In this document: piece by piece, positions 54,701 through 63,360 of the stretch
How the letters are laid out: each line of letters starts with the position of its first letter
How positions within the stretch are numbered: the first letter of the stretch is position 1
Origin: Paroedura picta
Taxonomy: Eukaryota > Chordata > Lepidosauria > Squamata > Gekkonidae
Direction of reading: 5' to 3'
Length of the DNA stretch: 64,000 nt
Assembly (NCBI RefSeq): GCF_049243985.1
Contig: NC_135386.1
Location: forward strand, 8,825,001-8,889,000
Notes under the pieces: generated by a model
Seen by the model: only the letters and a program-made list of their open reading frames with translations
The model's database searches: none
What the model was told of the DNA's origin: nothing
Made by a program: the position numbers and the translations under genes

Positions 54701-57700
54701 GAGGACCACAGGTTGATTACCCCTGCTCCAAGGGACACTCCAAGGCATCACTAGATGGTCCAAGCATGCCCAATGCAGCAACAATGGTAAAAAGCTGAGC
54801 AGATGGGGCCAAAGTCCAGATAAATGACTTATGCAGAGACACATTGGATGAGTTTGTTGAGCTTTTAGGAGCTTTTGGTTGTTGGTTCCCACAGCGCAAT
54901 TTCTATTTTTCAACCTTTCAAAGACGTTTTTAGCGAATTCTTCTAAGGAGGTTAGGATGGTTGTCTTTTGGGTTTCTTCCTCTCAAAATTCCTGGGAGGT
55001 CTGTTAGGTTAAGAAATAGTGACTGGCCAATAGAGAAGCAGGGACTGGCAGGGAATGGTATGGCTCAGCTGGGCTGTGAAATGTGGAATTTGAGGAAAGA
55101 TTGCTAAAGAACACTATGGAAAAGGGGGTATTTGAATGCCCAGCCCCCTTCCCGCATTAAACCAGCGGAAATTACAATAAAGCACTTGCTTGAACTAGCA
55201 AACAATGGCACAGATTCTTAAGTGAAATGCAATTTTCTTCCTTCCCGTCTTCCTCAAAAGGTTGCCCCTCCTAGTGCTATGATGCCTCCCTCCCTAAAAT
55301 ACATGACAAAACATAATTAGGGTGATCACACACAGGAACTGAGAATCCTTGTTGTGGTCTCTTAAGAAAGACACCTATTGAAGTGTTTTGAGCTGCTAGA
55401 TACATTAGCCACAAGGCAGGAGTTTCCGTAATCTGGGTGGTCAGGGAGATTTCGCATTGGCCGCTCACCTGAATTCCCTGGCAAAATGAGTCATTAGGGC
55501 AGGCGGAAATCAATCTATTTCCCCACTAACAGCATCACCCTGCCTGCTCAATGTAAAAACAAGCAGATGTGGCAGCGGGTGAATGCCGGCAAATACTTTT
55601 AATCCTTTAGATCAGCGGGGTTAAGGAAATGTGCTTCATTTGTTGCCGGCTAAACTTGTACCATTCTGCAATGCGCCTGGCACCCTAATATGTTCATGTG
55701 CTTGAGCATCTGTGTGTTATTTTATTGTTATGACAACTCTTTGAGGTTGAGCATAAAGGACCAGATACCCTGGGCTTTGTTTTTATTATTTATATATTTA
55801 CTTCTGCAGAGAGCCAGTATGGTGTAGTGGTTAGGAGTGCGGACTTCTAATCTGGCATGCCGGGTTCGATTCTGCACTCCCCCACATGCAGCCAGCTGGG
55901 TGACCTTGGGCTCCCCACGGCACTGATAAAACTGTTCTGACCGAGCAGAAATATCAGGGCTCTCTCAGCCTCACCCACCCCACAGGGTGTCTGTTGTGGG
56001 GAGAGGAATGGGAAGGCGACTGTAAGCCGCTTTGAGCCTCCTTCGGGTAGGGAAAAGCGGCATATAAGAACCAACTCTTCTTCTTCTTCTTCTTCTTCTT
56101 CTACTTATGGAAATATTTGTGGGCTAGAGCAGGGGTAGTCAACCTGTGGTCCTCCAGATGTTCATGGACTACCATTCCTATGAGCCCCTGCCAGCGTTTG
56201 CTGGCAGGGGCTCATGGGAATTGTAGTCCATGAACATCTGGAGGACCACAGGTTGACTACCCCAGGGCTAGAGATATAATTTCTTCCAGTCCCATTTCCA
56301 CCGCACCTGATTCCTTACCTTTAACGCCTCCAGTTTATTTACACCTTGGCCTAGATCCTCGATGGCTTCCATCAGCTCTTTACAGGTGTCCAGGTTTTCT
56401 CCGCAGTTGACCAGCTGGTTGTACAAAGCCTCCAGCTTCTCCTTCTTCTCTTCCCCCAAAGCCTGCATGCTTTCCTCGTATCTCTGTTCGAGGGTCTGCA
56501 TCACGTCGTTATAATGCCTCTCAAAGTTCTGCTCCTGCTTTGCAAAATTCTCCTGGAAAGCAGTGTGGGGTTTGGGTTGAGCTTCCGTAGAATTTGAGCT
56601 CAAAGCCAAGGTCAATCAGTGGGAAGCCCTTACCTATGACAACAAACCTGTTGGTTGAGTCCCAAATTTCTACTAGTGAAGGGGGGCGATTTTCCTGCTC
56701 CTGCTACAGATCTCCAACTTTGAATGAGCTCCCAGAAGAGCTGCGGGCTCTGCTGGAACTGCCACAGTTCATAGAATCATAGAGTTGGAAGGGGCCATAC
56801 AGGTCATCTAGTCCAACCCCCTGCTCAACGCAGGATCAGCCCAAAGCATCCTAAAGCATCCAAGAAGGGCCTGCTAGAAGTTCCAAAGGGCCTGCTAGAT
56901 GGAGCTCTTCCACCAGGCATTTGGTTGGGGACAGTGAACCTACTGAACCCCCTAGTAAAGTCCCTCCTCTGTACTCCCATCGTGGACTGATTGTAAGCAG
57001 CCTGGCTATTTCACTTTGCAGCTCCAGTGAGCAGATTCGTTATGTAAGGATTGAAACTTTCCAGTGGTTTCACTGTTGTGTTGACTTGAATTGTTTTACT
57101 GAATTGTCATAAACCAGCCCAAGACGACGATGCCGAGAGGGGCAGTCCTAGATATCGAATTATAAATAAATGTCAGGTGTTCCTCCCTTTTCTTTGGGGG
57201 GGGCATAATCCCCCTCTTTGACCAGCTGATCAGTGGTGGAGGGGTGAGGGCCTGGCAGTGGGGGACCCCGTCCCACTGGGGATGGGGATCTGGCATCACT
57301 CCTGGGGGCAAATAACCTGTCTTGAAATGGCCTACATTGTGTGTCTTAACGATCTGATCTATTCGGTTTGATTTGAATTGTTTGGGATATTGTGATTTGT
57401 AACCGTGCCACTGCAAGAAACTTTACAGGCCCTTTTTCAATAGAAAGGCTGGGTTAAAGAATTAGCAAAAACGCTTCTCCTAACGGTAAACCTTAAACAT
57501 CACCTTCATTATCAACCTGGTCTGAGTCCGGTTGAATACCGCAATCCTGGAGGGAAAGGAGGCATTGTCGATAGGAGGGGTAGTCAAACCGCGGCCCTCC
57601 AGAGGTCCATGGACTACAATTCCCATGAGCCCCTGCCAGCCTTCGCTGGCAGGGGCTCATGGGAATTGTAGTCCATGGGCATCTGGAGGGCCGCAATTTT

Positions 57701-58832
57701 GACTACCCCTGGTCTATAGGGCAGATTGAAAGTGGTTTAACAGTCTGATCCCTTTGGCCCAGGGAATTTGGGAGCTTGTATTTCTTTGAGCAATCTTCCC
57801 ATCCACTCCAGGCTTTCACTCCCAGAACCTAGGATTGCCAGCCTCCAGGTGGAACCTGTAGTTTCCCCATATTACAGCGGATGTCGTGACTACAGAGATC
57901 ATCTCCCCTATAGAAAACGGCAGACTCCATGGCCTTATAGCCCGGCCCCTTCCCAACCTCTGGCTTCCCCAGATTCTACATCCAAATCTCCAGAATGTCT
58001 CAACTCAGTGCTGGCTGACCTACAGGAGTCTTTGAAGGAAACCATGCCCAGTAGATTCATAGGTAAAAACACCATGCACGAATAGGAAGCACACTTGGTT
58101 CGTTTGTTTCATCTTACCTCTACAGTGATAAAAATCTCCTCCAAGTGGCTGGAAAAATTCTCCAGGTGCGAAATCTGATCTTCCAATGTACAGATGTTTT
58201 TCTGAAGCTCGCCCTATCAAAGGCATAAGCTTTAGCATTGCAGGGTGACAGTCGAAAGAGTGAACCTCCCTCCTCCCGCCTTCTGGCGTCCTCACCTTTG
58301 CAAGCCCAACCATGCAGAGAAGAGGGATGACCTCGTGTTCCTCGTGACAAACCCCCTGATCGTCTTCCGCTCTGACCGGAACACAGCAAGTGATACAGTA
58401 TGAATCTTGGTGGTTCGGTTTGAAGGGCTGCTCAGCCAGATCCAGCTTTCTACCATTGCTGCCCCTTTCGTTGTCTGGGCGTTGGGGTTGGGAATCCTTG
58501 CCAGGTTTCTCCTCTGTGCTTGGAGTTTGCTCTGTATGCACGTGGCTATTCTTTGCCAAACCTGCCGTTGAACTAGACCCAGGGCCCACGGCTGTACTCT
58601 CAGAACTAGCACCGAGTTTCACTTCCTTTGTGTCTTTCTCCTCACCATGTCCTGGCAGTTCTTCCACGCCTTTGCCCATCCTAGCGGACTCCTCCCTCTT
58701 CTCACGCAAAGTCAGGTCTCGTCTTCGGAAGGGTTCTTCCAAAAAGGTCGCTAAGTCCTCGCTGGAGTCATAAAGCTCCAAGTGATAGAACCTTGGGCTT
58801 CCTTGCTCATTCTGTTTGGGTTGGGAGTCCAT
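43337..58832 (-). CDS. FSD2: FSD2, fibronectin III and SPRY domain protein 2; complete 12-exon frame
   Basis: Exons on the - strand, 5' to 3': 58832-58296, 58213-58118, 56552-56319, 54416-54394, 53020-52899, 51701-51537, 50567-50433, 49747-49594, 49178-49045, 47559-47427, 44942-44766, 43586-43337. All borders are GT/AG and phases agree; the sum is 2160 nt, 719 residues plus stop (human FSD2 about 749). Layout: variable acidic N-terminus, degenerate B-box (C146, C149, C162, H163, H166), coiled coil about 180-290, two FN3 domains about 338-437 and 438-533, SPRY about 534-719. Close relatives are TRIM-like proteins lacking a RING. FSD2 is muscle-enriched and reported near the ryanodine receptor (recalled, not visible here). 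ATG at 58832 was chosen because [26 protein letters not shown] aligns with the human N-terminus around FYHMDLYDSED. Confidence 0.95.
43783..43965 (+). mobile_element. hAT-like element family B, left half
   Basis: CAGGCTTTCTCAGCCCGGGT ... gatataagcataatgatcat ... gggcctggagg; right half missing. In the last FSD2 intron. Confidence 0.7.
44535..44632. mobile_element. Palindromic hAT MITE, 5'-truncated
   Basis: Left arm lacks its first 35 bp or so; the right arm ends ccacccctg. In the FSD2 intron between exons 11 and 12. Confidence 0.7.
44766..44942 (-). CDS. FSD2: FSD2 exon 11: SPRY core
   Basis: 177-nt exon, acceptor ttcggccag, donor gtaaaa. It reads [40 protein letters not shown] and [11 protein letters not shown]. 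HYWEVxV and the YRIGVAF strand are SPRY hallmarks. Confidence 0.96.
45010..45262 (-). mobile_element. tRNA-derived SINE ((TTC)n family)
   Basis: ccctacccgaagaagtctca ... gccgctgctcttaaccatga caccaagctgg; close to FSD2 exon 11 on its acceptor side. Confidence 0.85.
45381..45633 (-). mobile_element. tRNA-derived SINE ((TTC)n family), older
   Basis: aagaagaagagctgtttttt at left, ggaatcaaaccgagttctct B box at right, more diverged than its neighbour at 45010. Confidence 0.8.
46033..46364 (+). mobile_element. hAT-like element family B, nearly full
   Basis: ctggccttctcaaccagggt at the start, gttgagaaaggct at the end, all internal landmarks present. Flanks CTTTAGGG/CCTTGGGG are poor. Confidence 0.8.
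46527..46562. mobile_element. Palindromic hAT MITE, right end only
   Basis: gagcatctggaggaccacag followed by gttgactacccctg; only the terminal 36 bp remain. Confidence 0.6.
47427..47559 (-). CDS. FSD2: FSD2 exon 10: start of SPRY
   Basis: 133-nt exon, acceptor tgttaacag, donor gtacgg. It reads (G)[20 protein letters not shown] then [15 protein letters not shown]. The [10 protein letters not shown] element is the usual opening of a PRY/SPRY domain. Confidence 0.93.
48714..48766. repeat. (TAG)n microsatellite
   Basis: About 17 TAG/GTA units in the FSD2 intron between exons 9 and 10. Confidence 0.92.
48778..48906. repeat. (TAAAA)n pentanucleotide repeat
   Basis: About 25 uninterrupted TAAAA units; reads as TTTTA on the FSD2 strand. 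Confidence 0.95.
49045..49178 (-). CDS. FSD2: FSD2 exon 9: second FN3 domain, C-half
   Basis: 134-nt exon, acceptor cctccag, donor gtaata. It reads (E)[20 protein letters not shown] then [20 protein letters not shown], matching human VVGIPTCESVVQLQPGRSY. Confidence 0.95.
49285..49335. mobile_element. Palindromic hAT MITE, left-arm fragment
   Basis: taaactgtggctctccagat then gtccatggactataatcccc; single arm in an FSD2 intron. Confidence 0.6.
49594..49747 (-). CDS. FSD2: FSD2 exon 8: second FN3 domain, N-half
   Basis: 154-nt exon, acceptor ccttctag, donor gtgagt. It reads (A)[20 protein letters not shown] then [21 protein letters not shown] solo LTR begins only 24 nt upstream of this exon on the gene strand. 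Confidence 0.95.
49772..50251 (-). mobile_element. Solo LTR of an old retrovirus-like/LTR element
   Basis: 480 bp with TGTC...GACA ends and a 5-bp duplication GGACC (49767-49771 and 50252-50256). A poly(A)-signal-like stretch lies inside on the - strand. No internal genes remain, so this is a fossil solo LTR. ERV or Gypsy origin is not decided. Same orientation as FSD2 and 24 nt upstream of its exon 8. Confidence 0.75.
50433..50567 (-). CDS. FSD2: FSD2 exon 7: first FN3 domain, C-half
   Basis: 135-nt exon, acceptor ccatttcag, donor gtaaat. It reads (E)[20 protein letters not shown] then [20 protein letters not shown], with the FN3 L-P-x-T-x-Y-x-F/V motif. Confidence 0.95.
51537..51701 (-). 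CDS. FSD2: FSD2 exon 6: first FN3 domain, N-half
   Basis: 165-nt exon, acceptor ttattccag, donor gtaagc. It reads [20 protein letters not shown] then [20 protein letters not shown], with the conserved Trp of the FN3 B strand. Confidence 0.95.
52047..52110. mobile_element. Palindromic hAT MITE, left arm
   Basis: Starts CAGGGGTGGCCAATCTGTGG. A decayed family B-like element (catctttgacc..., to about 52330) follows nearby. Confidence 0.65.
52500..52610 (-). repeat. 'GGTTGCCA' family fragment
   Basis: ctgttatctccaggggaact ... ccaggtcctacctggagaaa. Confidence 0.55.
52899..53020 (-). CDS. FSD2: FSD2 exon 5: COS-box-like linker
   Basis: 122-nt exon, acceptor cacttacag, donor gtattc. It reads (R)[20 protein letters not shown] then [20 protein letters not shown]. 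The FEDxxxDFSDVxxLM motif is a COS-box-like feature also seen in human FSD2. Confidence 0.95.
53021..54393 (-). other. FSD2 intron between exons 4 and 5
   Basis: 1.37 kb, AT-rich, no recognised repeat except a C tract near 54140. Confidence 0.5.
54394..54416 (-). CDS. FSD2: FSD2 exon 4: 23-nt microexon
   Basis: Between acceptor tttcttacag and donor gtaatt the 23 nt read NAIAIIH plus two bases of Arg, the counterpart of human KDAVAMADR. Both flanking exons join in phase only if it is included. Confidence 0.88.
54590..54725. mobile_element. Palindromic hAT MITE (family A), full
   Basis: 136 bp with perfect CTCCAAGG duplications at 54582-54589 and 54726-54733; the central TA is absent here. 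Confidence 0.92.
55811..56101 (+). mobile_element. tRNA-derived SINE with (TTC)n tail, young
   Basis: gagccagtatggtgtagtgg, B box gggttcgattct, body and a 30-bp TTC tail. Good reference for the family. Confidence 0.92.
56130..56265. mobile_element. Palindromic hAT MITE (family A), full
   Basis: 136 bp with perfect GGCTAGAG duplications at 56122-56129 and 56266-56273. It ends 53 nt from FSD2 exon 3, on the donor side. Confidence 0.92.
56319..56552 (-). CDS. FSD2: FSD2 exon 3: coiled coil
   Basis: 234-nt phase-0 exon, acceptor tttccag, donor gtaagg. It reads [20 protein letters not shown] and [20 protein letters not shown] then [12 protein letters not shown]. This is the best conserved stretch of the FSD1/FSD2 coiled coil. 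Confidence 0.96.
56770..56862 (-). mobile_element. CR1 terminal fragment
   Basis: catagaatcatagagttgga ... cctaaagcatccaagaaggg. Confidence 0.82.
56863..57176 (+). mobile_element. L2-like LINE 3' end
   Basis: tggagctcttccaccaggca tttggttggg matches the element at 8935; ends ...attataaataaatg. Confidence 0.5.
57575..57711. mobile_element. Palindromic hAT MITE (family A), full
   Basis: CAAACCGCGGCCC subtype, ends decayed. In the FSD2 intron between exons 2 and 3. Confidence 0.85.
57826..57990 (+). repeat. 'GGTTGCCA' family repeat
   Basis: aggattgccagcctccaggt ... acatccaaatctccagaatg. Confidence 0.6.
58118..58213 (-). CDS. FSD2: FSD2 exon 2: coiled coil start
   Basis: 96-nt phase-0 exon, acceptor tttgatag, donor gtaaga. 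It reads [20 protein letters not shown] then [12 protein letters not shown], matching human KNMYKLEKQIIEMENFANHL. Confidence 0.94.
58296..58832 (-). CDS. FSD2: FSD2 exon 1: N-terminus and degenerate B-box
   Basis: 537 nt, 179 residues, ending ...GLAK before donor gtgagg. The first 30 residues ([14 protein letters not shown]) match FSD2; residues 45-140 are low-complexity, charged and poorly conserved. [20 protein letters not shown] then EEHEVIPL is the half-B-box that FSD2 keeps. Confidence 0.93.
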
Positions 58833-59050
58833 TGCAGAATCGGGATTAGCAGAGATTCAATGACCGTGCGAAGGATATATTTGGGGGTTTTTTGAGAGGG
58901 ATAGAGGCCTGATATTTCCCAGGATCTCCAGGAGGAGTAAAAGAAGCACAGTTTAGCCAAAACGACCTACAGGCACGGATGAAATATAGACAGAAGAATA
59001 GCCATATTTGTTGTAAACAGTAAAAGTTGTATTTCAGCTGGAACAATAAT
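58833..59050 (-). promoter_or_regulatory. Candidate FSD2 5' flank
   Basis: The 218 bp between the FSD2 ATG and the next mobile element are unique sequence. On the gene strand they contain a CArG-like box (acaaatatggc, about 170 bp before the ATG) and an AT-rich MEF2-like stretch (tctatatttc). Suggestive for a muscle gene, but short motifs and not proven. Confidence 0.3.
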
Positions 59051-59331
59051 GCGGCTTTCTCAGCCTTTTTATTGTTGAGAAACCCCCGAAACATTCTTCA
59101 GGCTTTGAGAAACCCCCAAAAGGAGCATAGCTGTGGACACACCCACCTGGGCCCCCTCCCACCCCTCTAGGCTCATCACTGACCATTTTGGGAGTGTCAT
59201 ATATAGTCATATCACCCGGTATATGTTTAACATTTTTTTAAACAATATAAAAATTATTTCCCACCCATTTGGGAAACTCTTCAAGGGCCATCAAGTAGGC
59301 CCAAGATTTCACGAAGACCTAGTTGAGAACG
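59051..59331 (-). mobile_element. hAT-like element family B
   Basis: gctttctcagcctttttatt ... cccacccatttgggaaactc ... gttgagaacgct. Sits about 220 bp upstream of the FSD2 start codon. Confidence 0.75.
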
Positions 59332-59491
59332 CTTGCTTTAGATTGTATGTTGTGCAACAAAAATGCCAATTAATCTACAAGATGCATAAATCTTGTCCCT
59401 GTTTCACATCCCAGAAGGGACATATGCCTAAGAGTGACGGCAGCTTCACTGTACAGACAACAAAAAATCCAAAACATTTTATCCTCAAAGG

Positions 59492-59617
59492 CAAGGGTAG
59501 TCAACCTGTGGCCCTCCAGATGTCCATGGACTACAATTCCCGTGAGCCCCTGCCAGCATTTGCTTATGGGAATTGTAGTCCATGAACATCTGGAGGGCCA
59601 CAGGTTGACTCCCCCTG
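59492..59617. mobile_element. Palindromic hAT MITE (family A)
   Basis: Centre shortened by about 10 bp. Perfect CTCAAAGG duplications at 59484-59491 and 59618-59625. Confidence 0.9.
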
Positions 59618-60089
59618 CTCAAAGGGACCAATGCCTACTCTTGACACATCTACATGTGTGGAATACATGCGGGCATGAAACATGACAAGGGGAGGGCACA
59701 GTAGACAGGTTGTCCTCATAATCTGCCCTCTCCTTTGAAGGTCTCCTGCATATGTTGGATGAATTGCAACATTCCGATGTCTCATTGAGATTACAGATCA
59801 GCAACTAGTCCCTGCTAGCCAAATCTGGCTCCATGATAGTTGCTTGTCAATTGGCAGCCTTAAATCAAGTAGAACCCTTGAAAAGCAACTTTAGTCATAA
59901 CTCTTGCAGGCTTCATTCATGCAGGGGTGGGCTGTGACAGCCCACCTGTCCCCCCCCCCTACTCAAAATGGGCCTCCAGGAAAATGAGCTACTGACCCCT
60001 AAGGGTGCAATATTTTTTGCGGGGGGAGAAATAAACAGTGTGCAGTATTTTTGGGGAGGGGGGAAATGAACTGTTTTTGCAGAATGCAA

Positions 60090-60245
60090 GCTTATTTATT
60101 TTATTTATTTATTTAGATTTCTATGCCACCCATTTCTTTGCAGCTCCGGGCGGTTTACATGAAACATTGTGCAGACTGTAACATCAAAACAACTTTCAAA
60201 AAACATTGCAAAACCACAATTATAATATAATGACTTGGCTTAAAA
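60090..60245 (-). mobile_element. LINE 3' tail
   Basis: tttatttatttatttagatt tctatgccacccatttcttt is the reverse of the tail seen at 7876. Confidence 0.5.
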
Positions 60246-61453
60246 AAATGTGAATGCGTTTGACAAAATATCCTTTAGTTCTTGTCCTGTAAATCTGCAG
60301 CTTAGCTGATCCCACTGGGCCACCTGTATTGAGAGTTTATACCTTTGGCAAAAGGTTAACACATTATACTCAGGTTCACAGAGAAACAGTTTCAAAACAG
60401 CATGCTTAGAGGACCCAGTTCTAGTTATCTGTAAGCAACTGAGAATGCTCCTAGCCCAACACACACACAAACACATAAACACTTGCCATTAAATTCTTCT
60501 TATGCCCCAATAACAGCAAAACCACATCTGTTTCTCCAAGCAAATCTTGATTTTTCAAATGGAGGCCATTTCATGCCACTTCTCAGTAACTGCAAACGGC
60601 TGTAACTTTAGACAGTAGCTTCTTTCACTGAGAAGAGCGCCAGCGATGAGCCAGAGTTACAAATATAGCCGTGCATCAGCTGCCCTGTGAACCCAAGGCT
60701 GTTTCGAGTGTCACAGCGCAGAATGTCATGGCCAAAAAGCCGGGGAGAACGTTTTCCTGTTTCAGTAAGAGACATCTCACGGTACAATCAGAATAACCTG
60801 ATGCCCCTGCCGTCAAAGCCGTTGCATGAAAGATTCTCTTTCAGTTTGTGGGTGTTTCTCTGGCATTTGGCTGACTCAGAGAATTGTTTTGATGCCTCCA
60901 AAAATCGCAAATGTGGGTTGGTGAAATAAATTTGCTCCGGTCAGGACGGTCTGTGCGATTTGTGACCTAGCAAAGATGAAGGAGGCTTAGTGGGAGATCA
61001 AGATGTTTCCTCTGTTGGGTGCCTGCAGAAAGAGGGGTGGTGAGCCACGATACACGGTGGGTGAGCTGTTTTTCAGCTTTGCAGACTCTTAAGTTGTGCA
61101 GATCGAATCCTAAGAGAATGCATGGAAGACACTACATATCAAATTACTGCGAAGGGGTAGTTACTGTATCTATTAATGAAGTAAGCCATGAAAGTTAGCA
61201 CAATTAGACCCCTTCTCCGACAGGGCTGGGTGTTTTTGCCGCCCAGATACGAGGGTAAGTCAAAAAAATATTGCTCCTTGGATTCCAGTTCATACATACA
61301 TGCCAAGCAAACCATGATTAAACATGTTACAGGAAGATCTCGAGGGCACCAAGGGCTGCACTCTGAGAATGTCATTGGAAAACCTTTCTCCAGCCACCCT
61401 GCAGTCCGGATCTTGCCTGTAAGATGTGCTTTCAGGCTATTTCTTCAGCAGGA

Positions 61454-61500
61454 AGGGGCTGTAGCTCAGTGGGAACAGCTCCATAGAACTGCAGTCAAGG
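61454..61500 (+). mobile_element. tRNA-like SINE head fragment
   Basis: ggggctgtagctcagtggga is a tRNA 5' half with A box; no T arm follows, so it is a SINE fragment. Confidence 0.45.
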
Positions 61501-61558
61501 CCAGGACAATTGTCAATTACACTCTTCACATTCAAAAGGGTCGCGTGTTGTCTGCAGT

Positions 61559-61832
61559 AGAAGAAGAAGAGTTGGTTCTTATATGCCACTTTTCCCTACC
61601 CGAAGGAGGCTCAAAGCGGCTTACAGTCGCCTTCCCTTTCCTCCCCCCACAACAGACACCCTGTGGGGTGGGTGAGGCTGAGAGAGCCCTGATATCACTG
61701 CCCAGTCTGAACAGTTTTATCAGTGTTGTGGCGAGCCCAAGGTCACCCAGCTGGCTGCATGTGGGGGAGCGCAGAATCGAACCCGGCATGCCAGATTAGA
61801 AGTCCGCACTCCTAACCACTACACCAAACTAG
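61559..61832 (-). mobile_element. tRNA-derived SINE with (TTC)n tail
   Basis: agaagaagaagagttggttc at left, tcctaaccactacaccaaac at right. About 550 bp upstream of the WHAMM CpG-rich region. Confidence 0.9.
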
Positions 61833-61842
61833 CACAATAAAA

Positions 61843-61962
61843 CCAGAGTCCAGGGGCACCGTTAAGACCAGCAAAGATTGATTCCGGGCGTGAGCTTCCG
61901 AGGGCAAGCACAAATCTCTGCTGGCCTTAAAGCTGCCCCTGGACTCTGCTTTCATTGAGTCT
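61843..61962. repeat. Two ends of the 16793-type repeat in inverted orientation
   Basis: ccagagtccaggggcaccgt (reverse) is followed by aaatctctgctggccttaaa gctgcccctggactctg (forward), a head-to-head pair about 120 bp long. Confidence 0.5.
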
Positions 61963-62099
61963 GCCCATGCGCTGGTCTCATGAAAACCCCAGTTTTGCTG
62001 CGCTCAATCCGTCCCGCGGTCCCTGCGACCCTTGGGTGTATTTGTTCGCTGCCCACAAACCCAAGCTGCTTTTTTATTCTTTATATTTATAGTATATTC

Positions 62100-62389
62100 A
62101 TAATTTCAAAATCCCCCTAACCAGATTTGGACGCCTGGCGCCCGTGCGCTCGATCCTCCCTCCCTCCCCAGCTGCCCGCAATCCCCGACGTCTCCTCCTT
62201 CCCCGCGTCTCCTCCTTCGGGCGCCCTCCCCTTCCGGGGTGGAGGTGCGGGGCGGCGGCCAGCGCCAGGCCAGCCCTCCGCTGCGTGACGCGCCGCCTTC
62301 CCTTCTTCCCGTCTGTAAAGCCGCTTTGAGCCTCCTCCGGGGAGGGCAAAGCGGCATATAAGACGCGAGCCTGCTGCGCGCCGTCGGGG
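62100..62389 (+). promoter_or_regulatory. WHAMM GC-rich 5' flank / 5' UTR
   Basis: C- and G-rich, CpG-dense sequence begins about 62130 and runs through exon 1, consistent with a CpG-island promoter. It contains a SINE 3'-end relic at 62310-62363. No transcription start can be read from sequence. Confidence 0.55.
62310..62363 (+). mobile_element. tRNA-SINE 3'-end relic just upstream of WHAMM ATG
   Basis: About 50 bp (ctgtaaagccgctttgagcc ... gcggcatataaga) align to the 3' part of the (TTC)n-tailed SINE seen at 55811 and 36848 with roughly four differences. It ends 26 bp before the WHAMM start codon and supplies a TATA-like catataaga at 62355-62363. Confidence 0.8.
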
Positions 62390-62920
62390 ATGGCGTCGGA
62401 GGCGGCTCCGGACAGCCTGGACGGCTGGGTGGCGGTGCGGGAGGACGCGTTCCAGCGGGCCGGGTCGCCGTCGTCGCCGCGGCTGCGCTTCCTGGTGGCC
62501 TGGAACGGGCTGGAGGGCCAGTTCGCCGTCACCTGCCACAGCGCGGAGGCCGGACAGCGGCGCAGCTGGGCGGGCCTCTTCTCGGCGCGGGCGCTGCGCG
62601 GCATCCACGGGCAGCTGGCCGGCCTGGATGCGCGCTTGGAGGCCTGGTGGCCGGCGCTGCCCGAGGCCCGCGGGGGCGGCCTGTGGGCGCTGCTCTTCCC
62701 GCCGTGCCCGGTGCGCGAAGAGGCCGAGCTGGAGGGGCTCTGCCGCCGCCTCGAAGCCTATCTGGACGGCGCGCTGGAGCTGTGCGGCCCCAAGGCGCTG
62801 CTCGACGCGCTCTTCGCCCCCGACGGCGACCGGGACGGCGACTACTTCGAGAGCCCGCAGCACTTCCGACGGAGGGCGCTCAAGGGCCGCCTGGCCGCCG
62901 CCAAGGACGCCCTGCGCACG
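62390..62920 (+). CDS. WHAMM: WHAMM coding exon 1; gene continues beyond window
   Basis: WHAMM activates the Arp2/3 complex at ER-Golgi membranes and microtubules (family knowledge). The 531 nt give 177 residues ending ...KDALRT before GTACGC. MASEAAPDSLDGWVAVREDA and RLRFLVAWNGLEGQFAVTCH match human DSLEGWVPVREGLF and RLRFLVAWNGAEGKFAVTCH; later parts resemble SSWAGLLSAAGLRG and ESPREFRERAL. This is the N-terminal membrane-binding region. The coiled coil, polyproline and WH2-WH2-CA parts would lie to the right of the window. The start has G at -3 and G at +4, a good context. GC-rich codon use fits a CpG-island first exon. Head-to-head with FSD2, 3.56 kb between start codons. No exon 2 was seen before 64000. 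Confidence 0.93.
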
Positions 62921-62931
62921 GTACGCCTGGC

Positions 62932-63154
62932 CAGGGGTGGGCAAACTCCGGCCCTCCAGATGGCCATGGACTACAATTCCCATGAGCCCCTGCCAGGGCA
63001 AACTGCGGCCCTCCAGATGGCCATGGACTACAATTCCCATGAGCCCCTGCCAGGGCAAACTGCGGCCCTCCAGATGGCCATGGAGTACAATCCCCATGAG
63101 GATTATGGGGATTGTAGTCCATGGCCATCTGGAGGACCACAGGTTGACCACCCG
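62932..63154. mobile_element. Palindromic hAT MITE with three tandem 57-bp left arms
   Basis: The left arm (gggcaaactgcggccctcca, then gatggccatggactac...) is repeated at about 62941, 62998 and 63055, then one right arm closes at about 63154. It starts at intron position +12 of WHAMM intron 1. No clean duplication remains. Confidence 0.85.
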
Positions 63155-63360
63155 TGGTGTGCACAGTAGTTGGGGGAAAGTGGGGAGAGGTCCTGCTGGA
63201 TGTATGGGAAGGGTCCGCCCTCCTTCCCTCCGGCCCTTTCCCCAGCCCCTCTTTGGGATGTGCAGGACTAGAGTCCAACTCAGGATCTGGAGAAAAGCAG
63301 AGAATCCTTCCCCTTGACCAACCAACACCGCCTTCCTTCCTGTCCGAGGATGGTCTAGGG

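Larger units (their letters stand above)
59051..62309. other. FSD2-WHAMM divergent intergenic region
   Basis: Holds hAT B (59051), hAT A (59492), a LINE tail (60090), a SINE (61559) and paired repeat ends (61843). 60250-61440 is unique with nothing recognised. Confidence 0.6.

Noticed and set aside
61454-61500. tRNA gene candidate
   Set aside because: Only a 5' half with A box; no anticodon or T arm can be drawn, so a SINE head.
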